DNA from: Flammulina velutipes | Taxonomy: Eukaryota; Basidiomycota; Agaricomycetes; Agaricales; Physalacriaceae | DNA: 64,000 nucleotides | Direction: 5' to 3' | Assembly (NCBI GenBank): GCA_011800155.1 | Contig: JAALGH010000022.1 | Coordinates: 1 to 64,000, forward strand | Shown: positions 1-12,254 of the stretch, piece by piece | Layout: every line of letters begins with the position of its first letter | Numbering within the stretch: the stretch's first letter is position 1 | Position numbers and translations under genes: made by a program | The notes under the pieces: model-generated | The model's input: only the letters and a program-made list of their open reading frames with translations | Told to the model about the DNA's origin: nothing | The model's database searches: none

Positions 1-2106
1 GCAACCAATGCCACTAGCCAAATACCTGCCTACCATCGCGATTTCTGCGAATTTCCCGCACATCAAAGAAATCCTGGAGAGGCGAGATCATCACTCCATC
101 TCTTCACTCGATCTCGACACGCAAAAGATGGACAAGCTCAGCCTTCGCTGGCGAGTCCAGCTCTATAGGCGGATGTGCAACATTGCGGAAAAGGAGATCT
201 CGACGGGCCTGGGACAGGGCAGGAGCATTCGCATTTCTACATCTCGCAAAGAACATGTTCATTTTGTATGAACAGCTGCAGTATTGATCTTAACCCCACA
301 GCCAGTCGAAAAAGGAAAAATCACCCCACCGGTTCACCTTTGTGGTCCCGGAGTACTTAACACACAGATGCTGTGTTGCCGGTCTAGTCGACGGTCAACG
401 TGATGATATTTTGGATCCCGTGTTACATCTGGATGGATATACAAGATCTGGGAGATTCTATCATGGAGGGTGCCGTGGCGCAGAGATAAAGTTTTGACGA
501 AGGACAAGGTGATGGAAGGGATTGTGATGACACTTGTCGGGTTGTTGGGCTTGATGTGGAGACGGCGACTGTAGCGGATATGGACGTCACGCCAACGTTG
601 TTTGAGTGCCGCACCTGTCCAGTTGTGCACCAAGTGGGAGAGGGATCTATGATGATATGCCGGATAGGGAGATGATGCACTGGAGGCTTGTGTGACTGTG
701 TTTCGCTTTTTTACTTGCCATTTCCTGAAAGTGAAGGTAGGTTGCCCATATCTTCAAGAATCATTACTTTGAGCATGAGGACATGGAGAGCATCATCAGA
801 GTTAGCGAAGATGGCTCAACGCCTGATGGATTCTGCGCTGTTGAGTCTCCGAGTCTCGATTTCCCGTACAAGTGTGTTCGATGTCGGGATAGACCTGTTG
901 ATACTCTGGGTGGTCGACGTCGACATCAGGTCGTGAACCATTGTCTTGACGTGTATGTCCGGCTTTCTTTGTGTATTACTCACTTAGTTACTTTAGTGAT
1001 CCAGCCATAACATTGCGCGGACGACAGAGAATGTCGATTTTGGCGTGCTCCCGGGTTCACGGCCGGAGGGACGACGAAGGGAAAAGGTCCTGTTCTCTCG
1101 AGAGAGGAAGGGAGAGATGTTTGCGGCGAAGAGACATGTAGAGTGGCGTGAAAAGCTTTTGGACCTGGTGGATGGTCACATCGGGTTGCACTGGCTAGAT
1201 ATCACGAAAGCTGCGTGGAAGAACGTACAAGTATCTACCAAGAATGATGCTTGACGGTTGCATTCGGAAGGAATTTATCTTGTATGATGTATGCTAATAG
1301 CTTGCATCCGTACATCATCATATTGCTTCCTTTCTCCTGCCTGTCTTGGTGCCATCTGTTATCAAGCTCCTAAATTAGTGCTCGCTGTAGCGTTGCCGCT
1401 ATAGATGTAGGTATTAGTAGGGAAGATCAATTCTTACAGTATAAAGAACTGCCGTAGATGAGTCGTCAGAAGCGTCATACATTGCACAACATTAACTAGC
1501 TTGAGTGACTTAGAGACATATAATAACGACGACTTGGAACACTGTCCAGTAATTATTATGATAGAGCTGGCCAACGAATCACGGGCTCGACCACATAGTA
1601 ATTCCGGACAATCTGGATCCTTTGAGTGACCACAGCGATGTGGGTAAGGACAGGAGGCAAACAAACTGGACCAATGTTCCGTGGTCGAGGCGTTATTTGG
1701 GCACAAGTGTGAGGCTAATGTGCGCCAAGCGGCTTGGGAGGACTTTAAAGTGCTCGAGGAAATTGCGCAGATTCAGGTGGGATAGAGGGCGCTTTTCGCA
1801 ATTGCGACACGTCCATATCTTCCACGAGGAGGGAGAAATCACACGAGTTCTCTCCATTTACTTCGCCATTGTGGATGCGAGTCATTCAAAGTGACGTTGA
1901 TCCTGTCGACGTCAGATGGCGGTGAAAGTGTACGTTGACGATATAACTCACGAAACATGGGGTATCCCTTGGCAGAAACAAGAGCTTTGATTGTTCTCGG
2001 GTCTCGCCCTCTTCTTGTTCTCTCACTTTTTACCCTCCCGGCGCAAAAACTGCATTTCCAGGTTGTCGTGAAGCCCGTTGGGACAGCGAACGACGTCGGG
2101 ACATCA
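1..2106. other. Left flank without a recognisable gene
   Basis: Several short open frames occur on both strands, none longer than about 100 codons, and none shows a domain I recognise. No splice-compatible chain of coding exons is evident. It may be decayed host sequence or a gene edge; I see nothing specific to support either. Confidence 0.5.
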
Positions 2107-2131
2107 GGAAAGGCCTTATATCTTTTAGTTA
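2107..2131 (+). repeat. Left terminal inverted repeat of the Plavaka element
   Basis: The first 19 bases, GGAAAGGCCTTATATCTTT, are repeated inverted at 12236-12254. After one mismatch a further AGTTA matches. The end contains the palindrome AAGGCCTT. Confidence 0.75.
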
Positions 2132-2734
2132 ACTGTATATAACTTCAAGTATTTAGTCTAATAAACTCCAACTTAATTCTAGAAAGTTAACCTGAAGCTA
2201 CCAAGTTAGCCTGAGTTAGCTACAGTCAATAGATACAATGTTTAGTCCCGATAGTTGTATCTGGTTGACTAGAGTCAGCTATAGCTAATCTATAACAGTC
2301 AAATAACTACAGTTTATCTCTAAAGCTTTCAGAATAATGGATCTCTGATATAATCTTTCAGTTGTATTCAGTTAACCTTAAGCTGATGCATTGAAGTGAG
2401 TAACATTAGTCAACCTAGAACAGACAGAGTCTACCATCAAATAATACTGTGCCACACTTTCCGCTTATACCAAAGTTCATACCCTATCTGAAATGGCACA
2501 GATATCATTAACAACTATTAAGCCATGTATATAGTTTGTATGTATATAAACTAAGCCAATTATTAAGTAAGAAGTGAGTCGCACTATCTAAAGCAGATCC
2601 ACTAGTATTGTCCCAAATATTATCCTTCTTCGAAAAGTCTGGTGTTAAATGACAGCTTTGACGGACATTACACAGTGGTATAAAGGACCATGACGGGGTA
2701 ACACCATCAGAAAGAAAAGCTTTGCTTACAGATG
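2132..2734. other. AT-rich left subterminal region
   Basis: There is no gene here. The stretch is rich in TTAACT, AGTTAACC and AAGTTAGC variants (for example near 2186, 2204 and 2364), as expected of transposase-binding subterminal repeats. The repeats are less regular than at the right end. Confidence 0.45.
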
Positions 2735-5700
2735 GCATTTTATGTGTGCGTGCTGCCCGATCAGTGAGAGTTGGCTGCTTATATCACTCCACATATGCCA
2801 GAGGTTGGGGGGCCAGTGTGTCGGTGTTTCAACCTTCACGCCGTGTATTGAAAGAGTAGCTGGTAGACGGAAAATTAGACGTACACGTCCAATCCAAGTA
2901 CCTAAATATGTTTAGTGTTGGATATAAACAGCTTAATGGAAAAACATACCGTTTAAGCCTGTACTCTCTGCATCGTCACCCGTAAGAACAACAACAGTAT
3001 CAAATCTTCCTCCATCCAACGGCAAAGCCTTTACAACATCGCGAACCTCATAGTCATCTGTCAGTCCCTCACGACTAAACTTGAACGAGTAGTACACGTC
3101 TACACCGGAGAATGGGAGGGATGTGTACTGGATTGCCTGAGGCCAACCTTGTCACGACCAGCAGCGTTGAGATAAGACAGTAGGTATTTAGCGAAATAGG
3201 GAATATGATGTTGCTTGGCCACCCGTGGCAAAGGCTTTTGTGCGACTGTCGGGTGCTGTGGTAGAGTAACAATTTGTAGACCTGGCACTGGCTTAGTTGA
3301 CGCTGGTGCAGGCACTGACTGAGACGTCGACGTTGAAGGTGCTGCCGACGTTGAAGGTGCCGTCGACGTCGATGGTGCTGCCAACGTTGAAGGTGCCGTC
3401 GACGTCGATGGTGCTGCCGACGTCGCTGGTGCCGGTGCTGGTTGAGTCGTTGAAGTTGCTGATTTAGATGCCTTTGAACGAATGGATGCTGAAGATAAAG
3501 GGTAAGCAAACTTGAACCGACGAGAAATCGAAAACTTACCAAGCTGCAGCTTGACCCATTTGGTGTAGCGTTCAAAAGCGTGACCACTCTCGCAACGCAC
3601 AACCCACTGCGTCATCTGAGGGAATTCATCATTTGTTGTTTGAAGCGCGCCATCCCTTCTTTGCAAAATCGATATGCAGGCGTTCAAACATCTCTGTGTT
3701 AAAATTGTTTGTCGCACCAAAAAGCCGAATAGAAGAGACATAGTGCTGGAGGGAATGGAATTTAGGGATATTGAAGTGGTTGCGCGCGCCAATTTGAATG
3801 AAGTACGCGTTTTTCGCATGCCATGTCTTGAGTGCATCGTCCATGTATCCAAGGGTGTCGTCGTCATGGGTAGAGTATTGCGAAAGATAGATGAAATTGA
3901 GGATTGAACGGCATGCAGTAATGCCTTGGTCTGAGATAGAGCCAACCAGGCAAGCCAGCAGGATCTCCCCATGTTCTTGCACTCGGAGCCACTGATCTGC
4001 GATAGGGCACTAATGCCATTTTTGAAATGACGGATGCCCAAACCCGGAGGTAGGCAGCGTATGCGTCGATCCAGCTCTGCTTCGGTCATTGCGGATTGAC
4101 ACAGCCAATAAGATGCTTGAGGATACCCTGATAAAATTGATGCAAGACATCGGTGTCATACTGAGGTGGAGGTTGGTATGTGGAAGGCCCTCCCAGAAGG
4201 GTGTATTCACATAGCCAGAGACGTTCGCGCACATGCATTCGCGGAAGTACGCAGTCGATGAGGAGGTCCCCTCCTTGGCATCTGACATAACACCCAACAT
4301 CCAAGCTGGTGTTCGCAATGGAAATGACACTTCATCTCCCAAGTGATCGGCATTGCATCGACATTTCGGGCAAGTGCCCGACTTCGAGCATGTCACCAGA
4401 CACTGCTCAGGATAGTCGGCGACATAGCTGGCAAGCATGGGGTGAACCATGCACACGGCTCCGTCGCCACTGGTCAACTCCACCCCATCCCTCCCTGCGA
4501 CCTTCAGAGGCTCAAACAGGTGAGCCATTGCCGCGTGAAAAAGTCGCTGGTGACGCGATGAGACTTCGCGTTTCGACAAAACCACCCTTATACACCTTCT
4601 CCACGGGCAGATAGGCGAGAAGAATGCACGCAACCTCGCTTGGTTTGCGACGCAGGCGACTGGGGATGTTGCCAAGGGTAAGATAGACGGAATAGGCCTG
4701 TCGACTGCCCGAGAATTGCGTCAACTGTGTCTTGTCAGTTGAGATGATGAGGGGGGCTAGAGCGTGGCTGTCCTTGAGCTTGTCCTACATAGATATCAAT
4801 ATGCGAAACCTCGATGCAACATAAGAACTTACCTGAATAAAGTGCCACCATTTGCCAGTCCACATCTCATTGTAGAGCCGATGAGAGCGACTTCGATCAG
4901 AGAATAACGTCTGTGGCTTCGTAACGAGATGTTTCACAAGCTCGGGATCACCCACAGGCTTTGAATGGCGTCCATAAGATTGTGATGCCGTAGAATAAAT
5001 TTGTCGTCTGGTCGATCGGGAAAGCTAAGATGCTTGACCTTCCAGCTGCCAGCACGTCGAGGAATGTCATCCACTTTCTTGTGTAGGCCTGCCGTATTTT
5101 TGTAGGAGAGACCAAGCTTCTCACATATCTGTTCAAGGATAAGGGAGGGTAAATGATTAAAAATATATTAGACGTACACCTGGAATGGCAAGCAATTCGT
5201 TGAATGCATTGTGGCCTATGCCTTCGTTGACCATCCATTGGGCAACTTTCCAGTCCAATTCCGATGCAAATAGGCGATACCATTCGACATCCGCGACATC
5301 TGGAGCGCCGGTACCGTCCATGCGAACATCTGTCGTGGGCATATTGGTTCCAAAAAGAGAGGCCCAACGCTCGTGAAGATTGGTCGACATGCGAATAACA
5401 GTGCTAGCAGTCGGATGTTCGTCGTACACCCGCTCAGAATCGTCGTCGTCGTCATCAAGGTATCGTGCACGTCCACCTAAATGGTTCGACATGCGAAGGC
5501 GCAGCGTGGACGGACCAGGACCTGCTTCCCCAAGATGAGCTTCCCCGTCAACAGGCTTGAACAACTGGTTGGCCTGTGCGTGCTCCAACCACTCCCGGAA
5601 AACTTCACCTGTGTCCTCCTCCTCCTCCTCCTCCTCCTCCTCTTCCTCCTCCTCCTCTCCCTCGACATCTTCTTTGTCCTGCCCTTGTTCCATCCCCTCC

Positions 5701-5954
5701 TCCTCCTCAGTTGCTTCGTCACCGCTGGCATCGTCATCGTCGTCGTGAGGTGCCCCCGAACCTGACGCGTCGACTTCCAAATCCTGCAGACTTCCGGCTT
5801 GGACAGTAGCTGCAATGTCCCGATCAATGGCCGTCTTGCTGAAGGCAATATACCAAGAACAGGTCTTGGCTTGCCGAAGATGGCTCCGCATGCCACCGAT
5901 GGTCGCGAAGACACACTGGCAGGCTGGGTTATCGCAGGGAATCATAGGCGCCAT
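2735..5954 (-). pseudogene. Plavaka transposase, frameshifted
   Basis: Translation from the ATG at 5954 gives an N-terminal C2H2-like finger (Cys at about residues 7 and 13, then His and Cys at about 25 and 31), a long acidic poly-Glu tract, and then a conserved Plavaka core. The core includes the segment around AGRDGVEL, a CPKC motif, and NTPFWEGLP near 4200. The C-terminal part continues to about 2735 through an intron near 2900-2950. The reading frame must be changed near 4565, 4195, 4085, 3985 and 3630, so the gene is broken at several points. Introns are likely near 5130-5175 and 4780-4835. The C-terminal third carries an in-frame Ser/Thr/Ala/Pro minisatellite. It lies head to head with the family gene at 7041, about 1.1 kb away. 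Family assignment is good; the exact exon map is not. Confidence 0.75.
3322..3437 (-). repeat. 18/36-bp minisatellite within the transposase pseudogene
   Basis: Tandem, slightly diverged 18-bp units of the type GACGTTGAAGGTGCTGCC encode a repeated Ala-Pro-Ser-Thr peptide on the minus strand. The unit length is a multiple of three, so copy-number changes keep the frame. Confidence 0.8.
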
Positions 5955-7040
5955 GGTTCTAGTAAAAGAAAATTAGCAGGGAGTCGATCATGAAGGCAGC
6001 AGCACCTTTACGCGCAAGCATACACTCTGGAAGCAGGCTCAAGGTCGGCCCACCAATATCGACAGAGGTATGCTAGCAATGTAAAGGGCTAGAAGCAAGA
6101 GGGCTCACCGGCTGAGTCCAACGAGCAACAGGGAGACGAGGAGGCGGGAAGGGCAGGCTATAATTGGGCAATAAATATTTGTTTATGGAGGAAAATGGAA
6201 ACTTGCCGAAGTATGTGTTGGCGAAAGTTTTTTGGTAGAAGCTATGAAAAATTAATTCCGACAAATTGCAAGAGCTATAACAAAGACACACCAATAGGTC
6301 GACGGCGAGAGATTATATCTCTAGGTGATACGGAGCCTGGGCAAGTGCTTGCACAAGGCAGAACACTGGATCGAAGATGAGAACACTAGAGCATATCTGA
6401 GTGTCTCTGACTGATTGCTGGAACGTATCTGAGCGACAGCGACGGCGTCCAGCGGGAATGGCGACAGCGATACGGATGCAACGAGCAGTGCTTAGGCGGG
6501 AGCGGTGTTGGTGGTAGGAGCACAGGTGAACAGTTTGCCTTTGTTTGGCAAACAATTCCTTTGATCCCGGACTTGCGCTTATCACGACCACCATCTTCAC
6601 CATCCTCCAGGACAACCATCTCCCTCTCAATCGCCCCAGTCATCTCCTCTCTAATCGCCTCAAAATTCCTCTCTGATTGCTTACATCACCTGGACCGCTG
6701 AGCAGACACTACAACTTCGAGTTTGGTGTTCTGAAAGCAGCACTACGACCTTAAGTCTGGTGCTTGCGCTCTACTACGACCACCACAACTACGAGTTTGG
6801 TGCCCGCTATACACTGTAGGACGCTTGGAAGTATACGAAGGAGCCTTATCCTACTTCTTTCCTGTTTCGGTGTGTAATTATCACAATGCACATACATCCA
6901 TTCTGAATTATCCCGTTAGGCGCGGCACCATAGCCTGCTGTTCATTCATCGCTGTTCCTTCTCGCGCCATCTATTTACCTCCACATCAGTAAGCAGTGAT
7001 TATTTGGTGCACATTGGGTATTGTTAATCCAACAGCATTA
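5955..7040. promoter_or_regulatory. Divergent intergenic region, Plavaka transposase / family gene
   Basis: About 1.1 kb separates the two divergent starts and holds no gene. Three imperfect copies of an ACAACTACGAGTTTGGTG-like unit lie between about 6708 and 6805. A shared bidirectional promoter is plausible from the arrangement only. Confidence 0.35.
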
Positions 7041-9278
7041 GTGGTTGCATCCTACGAGGGCCAAGTTGGACGTCGATACAAGGAGCATGGCGTATTCGTG
7101 ACGTCGCCCAATACCAAATTCATTTGTGATCCTCTGATACCATACCGTTCCATATCAATGAAGCGCGACTGGCATTTCGGTGAAGACGACCCCTCCATCC
7201 ACCCGCAATACTTCGATGATCGTGTTCCCCATCTCAGTCTCATTCGCCGAATGCCTCAAAGTGCTAAATCCGGCGACGGTCAGCCCGTCATGTTCTGGTA
7301 CATTCCCAGTATGGACGACTTTGTACCAATGGCTGGCTCGGGATCAACACAGAATATAGGCTTTATTCGGGAGGACCTGCGCCAAATGCTGTGTTTCTCA
7401 GCAAGGGAGGTGAAGCGGCGGGTCCCACATGCAGCTGCCGACTCGCGAGAACATCTCGATAAAAATGGCAGATCCATGGACGACGATCACCCAATCAATA
7501 CTCTGTCCCATCGCCTTACCTACCTCCTTGGTCATGTCAACCTCGCCGCGTCCTTTCAAGAAGCTGTCGCAGTGTTTTGTCTCACCCAAAGAGTCGCCTT
7601 GGAGCTGGAGGCTCGACTCGAATGGTTGACGACAGTTCGTGACGTGTACTATAAACAGAAACCGAAACCGCGTGGAGTCCTACCTGTCGTTGGTGCGCTC
7701 ACCAATAATCTCGACACTGCGGAACATCTCTTTCGTCTCGGAATTCCCGTCTGGGTTGTACGTCCTCTCGGCCAGGAGGTGGGCTTGAAAGTAGATCATT
7801 GGTTTGACGAGGCGGAACCGGCTGCCCAGCCCGCAGGCATCGTTGCTGTGTCTTTCGAACCCGCATCCCCTCCCAACCCCATTATTTTTACCGGCAGTCC
7901 TCGCACCATTGAAAAGTATCGGGCTATGGCCCGTTACACCACAGAGTTAATGTCCCCATACAGCGCCCAGCTCAACTCTACCGAAATTAACACTAGCAAC
8001 GAGACATCCATCCCTCGAACGGTGCCTTCAGCTGCGGCCGTGGATATGCCAGGAGCCGGATCCTCTGCAGTTTCTTCACCTGGTGAATCGTTTACAGGAC
8101 TTTCGACTTCAACGGGTTTGTCTCGAGCCGCCAAAAATACAACTCGCCCCGCTCCTTGTAAGTCATAGCAACAACTCTTCTGTACTCTCCATCTAATTGG
8201 TGTATAAACAGACGTCAAACGCCGTCCAGACAAAGGCACTCCCCCACGAAACAAGTTCATAGATGTTGAGTCCCCGCTGATGCTGGTAGGCATCTCCAGC
8301 TGGAAGGCAGCTAGCGTTGCGGCCAGAAAGCACTTTGACATTCAGCGCCGAACAGCTCGGGAAGGTGTTCGAAGTGGATACGCCCTCCCGGACCCCAACA
8401 TGATCATGTCGACGGGCGATCCAGAGTCTTGTGCTGCCCAAGTCACCGTCTGGCTCAAACTTCGCGATCTTCTTATATACCGTATTTGTTCTCCGACTTT
8501 CCAGGTGCTGAAACCTGGTGACTGGTGTTCCATTCTACTGCTGGAGGTGCAGGATACGAAGGCGGGAACCAGGGCAGGTTCTACTCGGGCGAAGATGCAA
8601 AGCCTCTTATCTGAATGTTTGGTGTCTGGCCAGATGCAGGTATGTTTCCATATTTCCTATCTCGCCCTTGCTCATTGCTGTCCTAACAGGGTACTGTCGA
8701 TTTGAACAACCTGTCAGCAACATCGGTGCAATGGCATGGACAACACATCACGATACGCCCACCTATCCCTCCCGACGTTATACAGCCGATACTCTGGGAA
8801 TTGTTCGAAATAAACTTCAGATGGGAGATCCTTGCGCTTGATGTGTTCTGCTATAGGCTGAAGACACTGCCTGTCAGATATGGCGACGCCGGAAAGGGAG
8901 CAGCTGTTGAGGTTGTCGATGAGTTTGGGGATTTAGATGCATCAACAAGATCAGAGCGTGAGGCTTTGATCCTTGGCAGCGTCCCGCACTTCAATGGAAG
9001 CATAGTTCCCGATGCTCTCGTCAAATCTGATGTTGGCTTTGCGTCGCCGTTGTGGCAGGAGAGACGTCTCGCATCGCTTGCCTTGTACCGGATTATGGCT
9101 GGTTGGGTCAAGTCTTATTCATTTTCTGCCGACGTCAAGACGTTTGGGGGAGAAATTGCGCGATCCAGCCGTGACTGAGCAGGAGGTCTGGGATGCTGAA
9201 TACTATATTGCCCACCACTATATATGCTGCTTTGCTGATGTTTTCAACCGCGCGCCCAACCTCCCCCACCATCTGTAG
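7041..9278 (+). pseudogene. Expanded basidiomycete family gene, copy 1 (decayed)
   Basis: This is the paralogue of the gene at 42736-44888. Matching blocks include EGxVGRR near the start, DDPxxHPQ, and a C-terminal (I)LWELFExNFR followed by HFNG and a final APxLPHxL. Exons are 7041-8157, 8212-8639 and 8690-9278, with introns at the same places as in the paralogue. Two lesions are seen. The codon aligned with the paralogue's ATG is GTG at 7041. In the last exon the frame slips at the G-run near 9150, so the continuing frame stops at about 9178 while the homologous C-terminus is read in another frame up to 9278. I do not recognise a biochemical function. An upstream exon with its own ATG cannot be excluded. 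Confidence 0.65.
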
Positions 9279-9521
9279 CTACTATTCCTTCGGATGCCAT
9301 TTCTACTTGTATATTATTGCTACTACTACGACACAACCCTCCTCTTTGATATATGCACATACAGACCATATCACTACGTCTATCCGAACTTGAACTTTTT
9401 GTTACCGTTTTACTTGCCTTTTTAGGATTACGCACGGACCAGCAAGCGACACCATGAGGGACTTGGCGAATGGGCCCGTTCTCGCCTAGCAGTGGTAACC
9501 CTGGAGGGTCCCTGCTCAGCC

Positions 9522-9530
9522 GTATATAAG
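9522..9530 (+). promoter_or_regulatory. TATA box of the DUF6532-like gene
   Basis: GTATATAAG lies about 110 bp before the ATG at 9639, followed by a pyrimidine-rich leader. GTAAGCC at 9531 and CTGTCAG near 9600 could bound a leader intron. Confidence 0.5.
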
Positions 9531-9638
9531 GTAAGCCTTTCTCTTGGTTCATTTTTATCTCCTTTCCCCCCCTCTTTTCCCTTTTCCCTCTCACTCTGTC
9601 AGTCCTATCAACCCACTTGTCTTGTTCTTGTTACTGTC

Positions 9639-11343
9639 ATGGCCCCAGCTGCTTCGCGCACTGTTCCACCCCCAGCTGCTACGCGCACTGGATGTTCCCC
9701 TGCTGCTACGCGCACAGTTCCTTCCCGTTCGACTACCAAAGCAGACGCTGCTGCAGCCAAGAAGCAGGCGGCTGCTGACAAGGCAGAGCGAGACGCGGGT
9801 ATGTCCTCGCTGTATGTCTTGTTCAGCACTCACCTTCTCCGTTAGCTGTTCGTCGTCGTGCGCTGGCCCTTGCGCACGCCGAAGAGGACGAGGACTTTGC
9901 CGCCCTTGAAGAGGGCAGTGTTGGTTCGTTCCAGCCTGTTTATCTTAATTTCATTTCCTAACTACTCATAGCTCCTGAGGATGAGGCTTCCGACGGACAT
10001 GTCTCAGATGAGGAGGCTGATGCTGCCGCTCCCGCCACGTCGTCGGACGTCGAACCTGATGCCTTGGTCATCGGGAATGACTCTGATGACGACGACCAAG
10101 ATGCCTGTGGAATTGTAAGTCCGGTGTGATTCATATGATGTTTTTTTTTGGCGCTGACTCTTTCTCAGACCGTTGCGGATGCTTCACCCATCACTCCGGT
10201 GAAACGCCGCCGCGCAGCCCACGACGACGGGGAGGATGTTGAAGGAGTTGCTGATAAGAAGGCCTACAAGGTTGTCGGTGGCGAATTTACTCCTCGCACC
10301 CGTCGTCTTGGTGAAGCTTCCAAGAAGGAACTGCGCCGTGTCACTGCGACAGAGAACCCATACCCGGGTACTCTGAATCGTATGTCTCATGTTGAGGCCA
10401 TTATCAAGCAGATGGCAGAGTCTTCTCGTTTGGCCACTGACGAGACACGTGCCACGCTGCGCCGTGTTATGAAGATGCCCGTTCGTTGGGGGCGACTCGT
10501 TAATTGGGTGAGTTTCCTCTCTTATGTTTTCTTCTAGGATCTCATTGTCTTTTGTTAGGTCTTGTATGCTCGCGGTGGGCTCATCAATGAGTTCATCAAG
10601 AAAGCTCGCATGTCTGTTGGGACTCTCGGAGTTCCCGGTACCATGAGCCCTGCCCAGATCCAAGAGACCATAGCCTGGCTCTTGGGCACTGAGGCTTGGA
10701 AATTCGGCAGACATGATGTCAATGTAAGTACTTGCTTATGCCATTTGATCCTCAACATTGATTCCCTTGGTAGGATCAGTCCTATGACATGAAGCAACCA
10801 TTTAAGGCTGCGTTTTTTGGTGCAGTACCCCGCACCATGTATCTGGAAGGCCGGGGCAAGGCTGACTCCGAAATCTTCCGAGACCTTTTGGAGGTGCAAG
10901 CTGTGCCGAAAGTCATGTTGGCCATGACAATGACCGCTGTACGTCCCCGTCATCGTTCTGGTATTTAGTATGTTCATTGATCTTGTTAGGTTGAACATGC
11001 ATTGACGGAGTGGAGGGAAGGTACCTTCAAGATTGCAGACTTTAAGGAAGCTGCTGCCTCTCGGTGAGTCATGTGTCTCATTCTCTAACACATTTCCGAC
11101 GTTTTTTCAAGTTATATGTACCATTTGTCTGGCTGGGAGACTCTTGAGGCTAATGCCCCGCGCTATGCCCTTAAGGTTCAAGGGGATCTCTTCAAGACCA
11201 TGCTGTAAGTTTGTCTTTTGTTGTTGTGAATGCTTTCTTATTCGTTGTTTAGCATTCACTCTAACAAGACTTTTCTCCTTGAAAGCACCAAGTCTGATAG
11301 CATGAGCAACCTGGACTTCACTGCCCTCGAAGCTCTTGCCTAA
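9639..11343 (+). CDS. DUF6532-like protein, nine exons
   Basis: The exons chain without breaking the frame: 9639-9798, 9846-9923, 9972-10114, 10169-10507, 10559-10723, 10774-10938, 10990-11063, 11112-11204 and 11286-11343. All introns are GT-AG and 46-81 nt long. The N-terminus is low-complexity Ala/Pro/Thr with an Ala/Lys-rich, possibly coiled segment, then an acidic stretch and a basic KRRR patch. The remainder (from about TENPYPG onward) resembles the DUF6532 domain that is widespread in Agaricomycetes: an alpha-helical region with a YARGG segment, a PFKAAFFG segment and a C-terminal EHALTEWREG segment. The function of that domain is unknown to me. The gene has no visible lesion, unlike its neighbours, and lies inside the Plavaka termini, so I treat it as cargo. 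Naming of the domain is from memory of the family pattern and needs a profile search. Confidence 0.65.
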
Positions 11344-12229
11344 GGTCTTGGTTGTTTATCCATTCGTTTTACTCTATCTCCTCTATCCTGTGCATTATCA
11401 TCAACATCATCAGCATTATCTACTATATTATCTACTGCAATGTTTAATTACTCGTAATTTCGCTTTTTTGGACAATCAATCATCGCTTCTGCTATTATTT
11501 TGTTGTGAACCTGAGCTTGTTTAAGTCCCGATGCATTGATTTCATGTAACTCATGTGAATTGAAGAATATCTTTGAGCTATTTCATGATCAGTTTAAGAG
11601 TATCTTAATGTAACCTTCATGTTTTATAGAACTGTCTGTGTAGTATTTTTAATTCAACTTGTTACCAATCTTAGACAAGGTTTGACGTAACGTTAATCTT
11701 CTACCAACTTAAATGTGTCATAATATCAACTCCAATACAGCTTATAAACATCCTGATAGTATCTACAGAGCTGCTCAGGAATACCTAGAGACAAGGTTCA
11801 CAGGTATATCTAACTTATATTAACTTGATACCAACTTGAATATATATTCGGAGAAGCTTGAACATATCTTTAAGTCATTATACAGCTAGCTAGAGACAAG
11901 GTTCACACATAGAATAATCTTAGTTTAACTTGATAGTATCTTGAGATCGATTATAGAGCTATATGCAGTTATTTATAAGTTAGCTCATAGAGAACTAGAG
12001 ACAAGGTTCACGTGTACGGGAAACTTGATAGCAACTTATTATTGAATTATAGAATACTCCAAGTTGCAACTAGACTAACTAAAGATATACTGATAGTTCA
12101 GATTAACTTAGAGTAACTTTAACAGTCTAAATACTAACTTTATTCGTTTTAGGTCTACATTCACGGTGAACCTTGTCTCAAGGTAACTTGACCGCTTTTT
12201 AGCCTTTTGAGCTTGAGGGTAACTATAAA
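11344..12229. repeat. Right subterminal region with phased repeat array
   Basis: The stretch is AT-rich with no gene. The 17-mer CTAGAGACAAGGTTCAC occurs at 11785, 11890 and 11995, each exactly 105 bp after the last. The intervening sequence has diverged. A degenerate copy (GACAAGG) lies at 11674, and an inverted copy (GTGAACCTTGTCTC) at 12166-12179. This pattern fits transposase-binding subterminal repeats. Confidence 0.75.
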
Positions 12230-12254
12230 TAACTTAAAGATATAAGGCCTTTCC
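12230..12254 (-). repeat. Right terminal inverted repeat of the Plavaka element
   Basis: This is the reverse complement of the left terminus, ending GATATAAGGCCTTTCC at 12254. Confidence 0.75.

Larger units (their letters stand above)
2107..12254. mobile_element. Plavaka-type DNA transposon with cargo genes (10.1 kb)
   Basis: The interval starts with GGAAAGGCCTTATATCTTT and ends with its exact reverse complement, with similarity extending to about 25 bp. Inside are a degenerate Plavaka transposase (minus), a divergently oriented gene of an expanded basidiomycete family, a DUF6532-like gene, and AT-rich subterminal zones at both ends, the right one with a phased repeat array. Plavaka elements belong to the CACTA-like/KDZ-related group of fungal transposons. 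I find no convincing target-site duplication: the left flank reads ACATCA and the right flank AGATGG. The outer boundary therefore rests on the inverted termini. Alternative: two separate related termini that bracket the genes by chance. The transposase is broken, so any movement now would need help in trans. Confidence 0.7.

Noticed and set aside
5481..5809. Open frames antisense to the poly-Glu tract (Leu-, Ser- or Pro-rich)
   Set aside because: They are the complement of the GAG/GAA repeat in the transposase and have no independent support.
11785..12011. CRISPR-like array
   Set aside because: Only three short repeats with 88-bp diverged spacers in a eukaryotic transposon end; subterminal repeats explain it.
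2107..12254. TET/JBP oxygenase cargo, known from related KDZ transposons
   Set aside because: No HxD iron-binding motif or related domain is visible in the family gene or the DUF6532-like gene.
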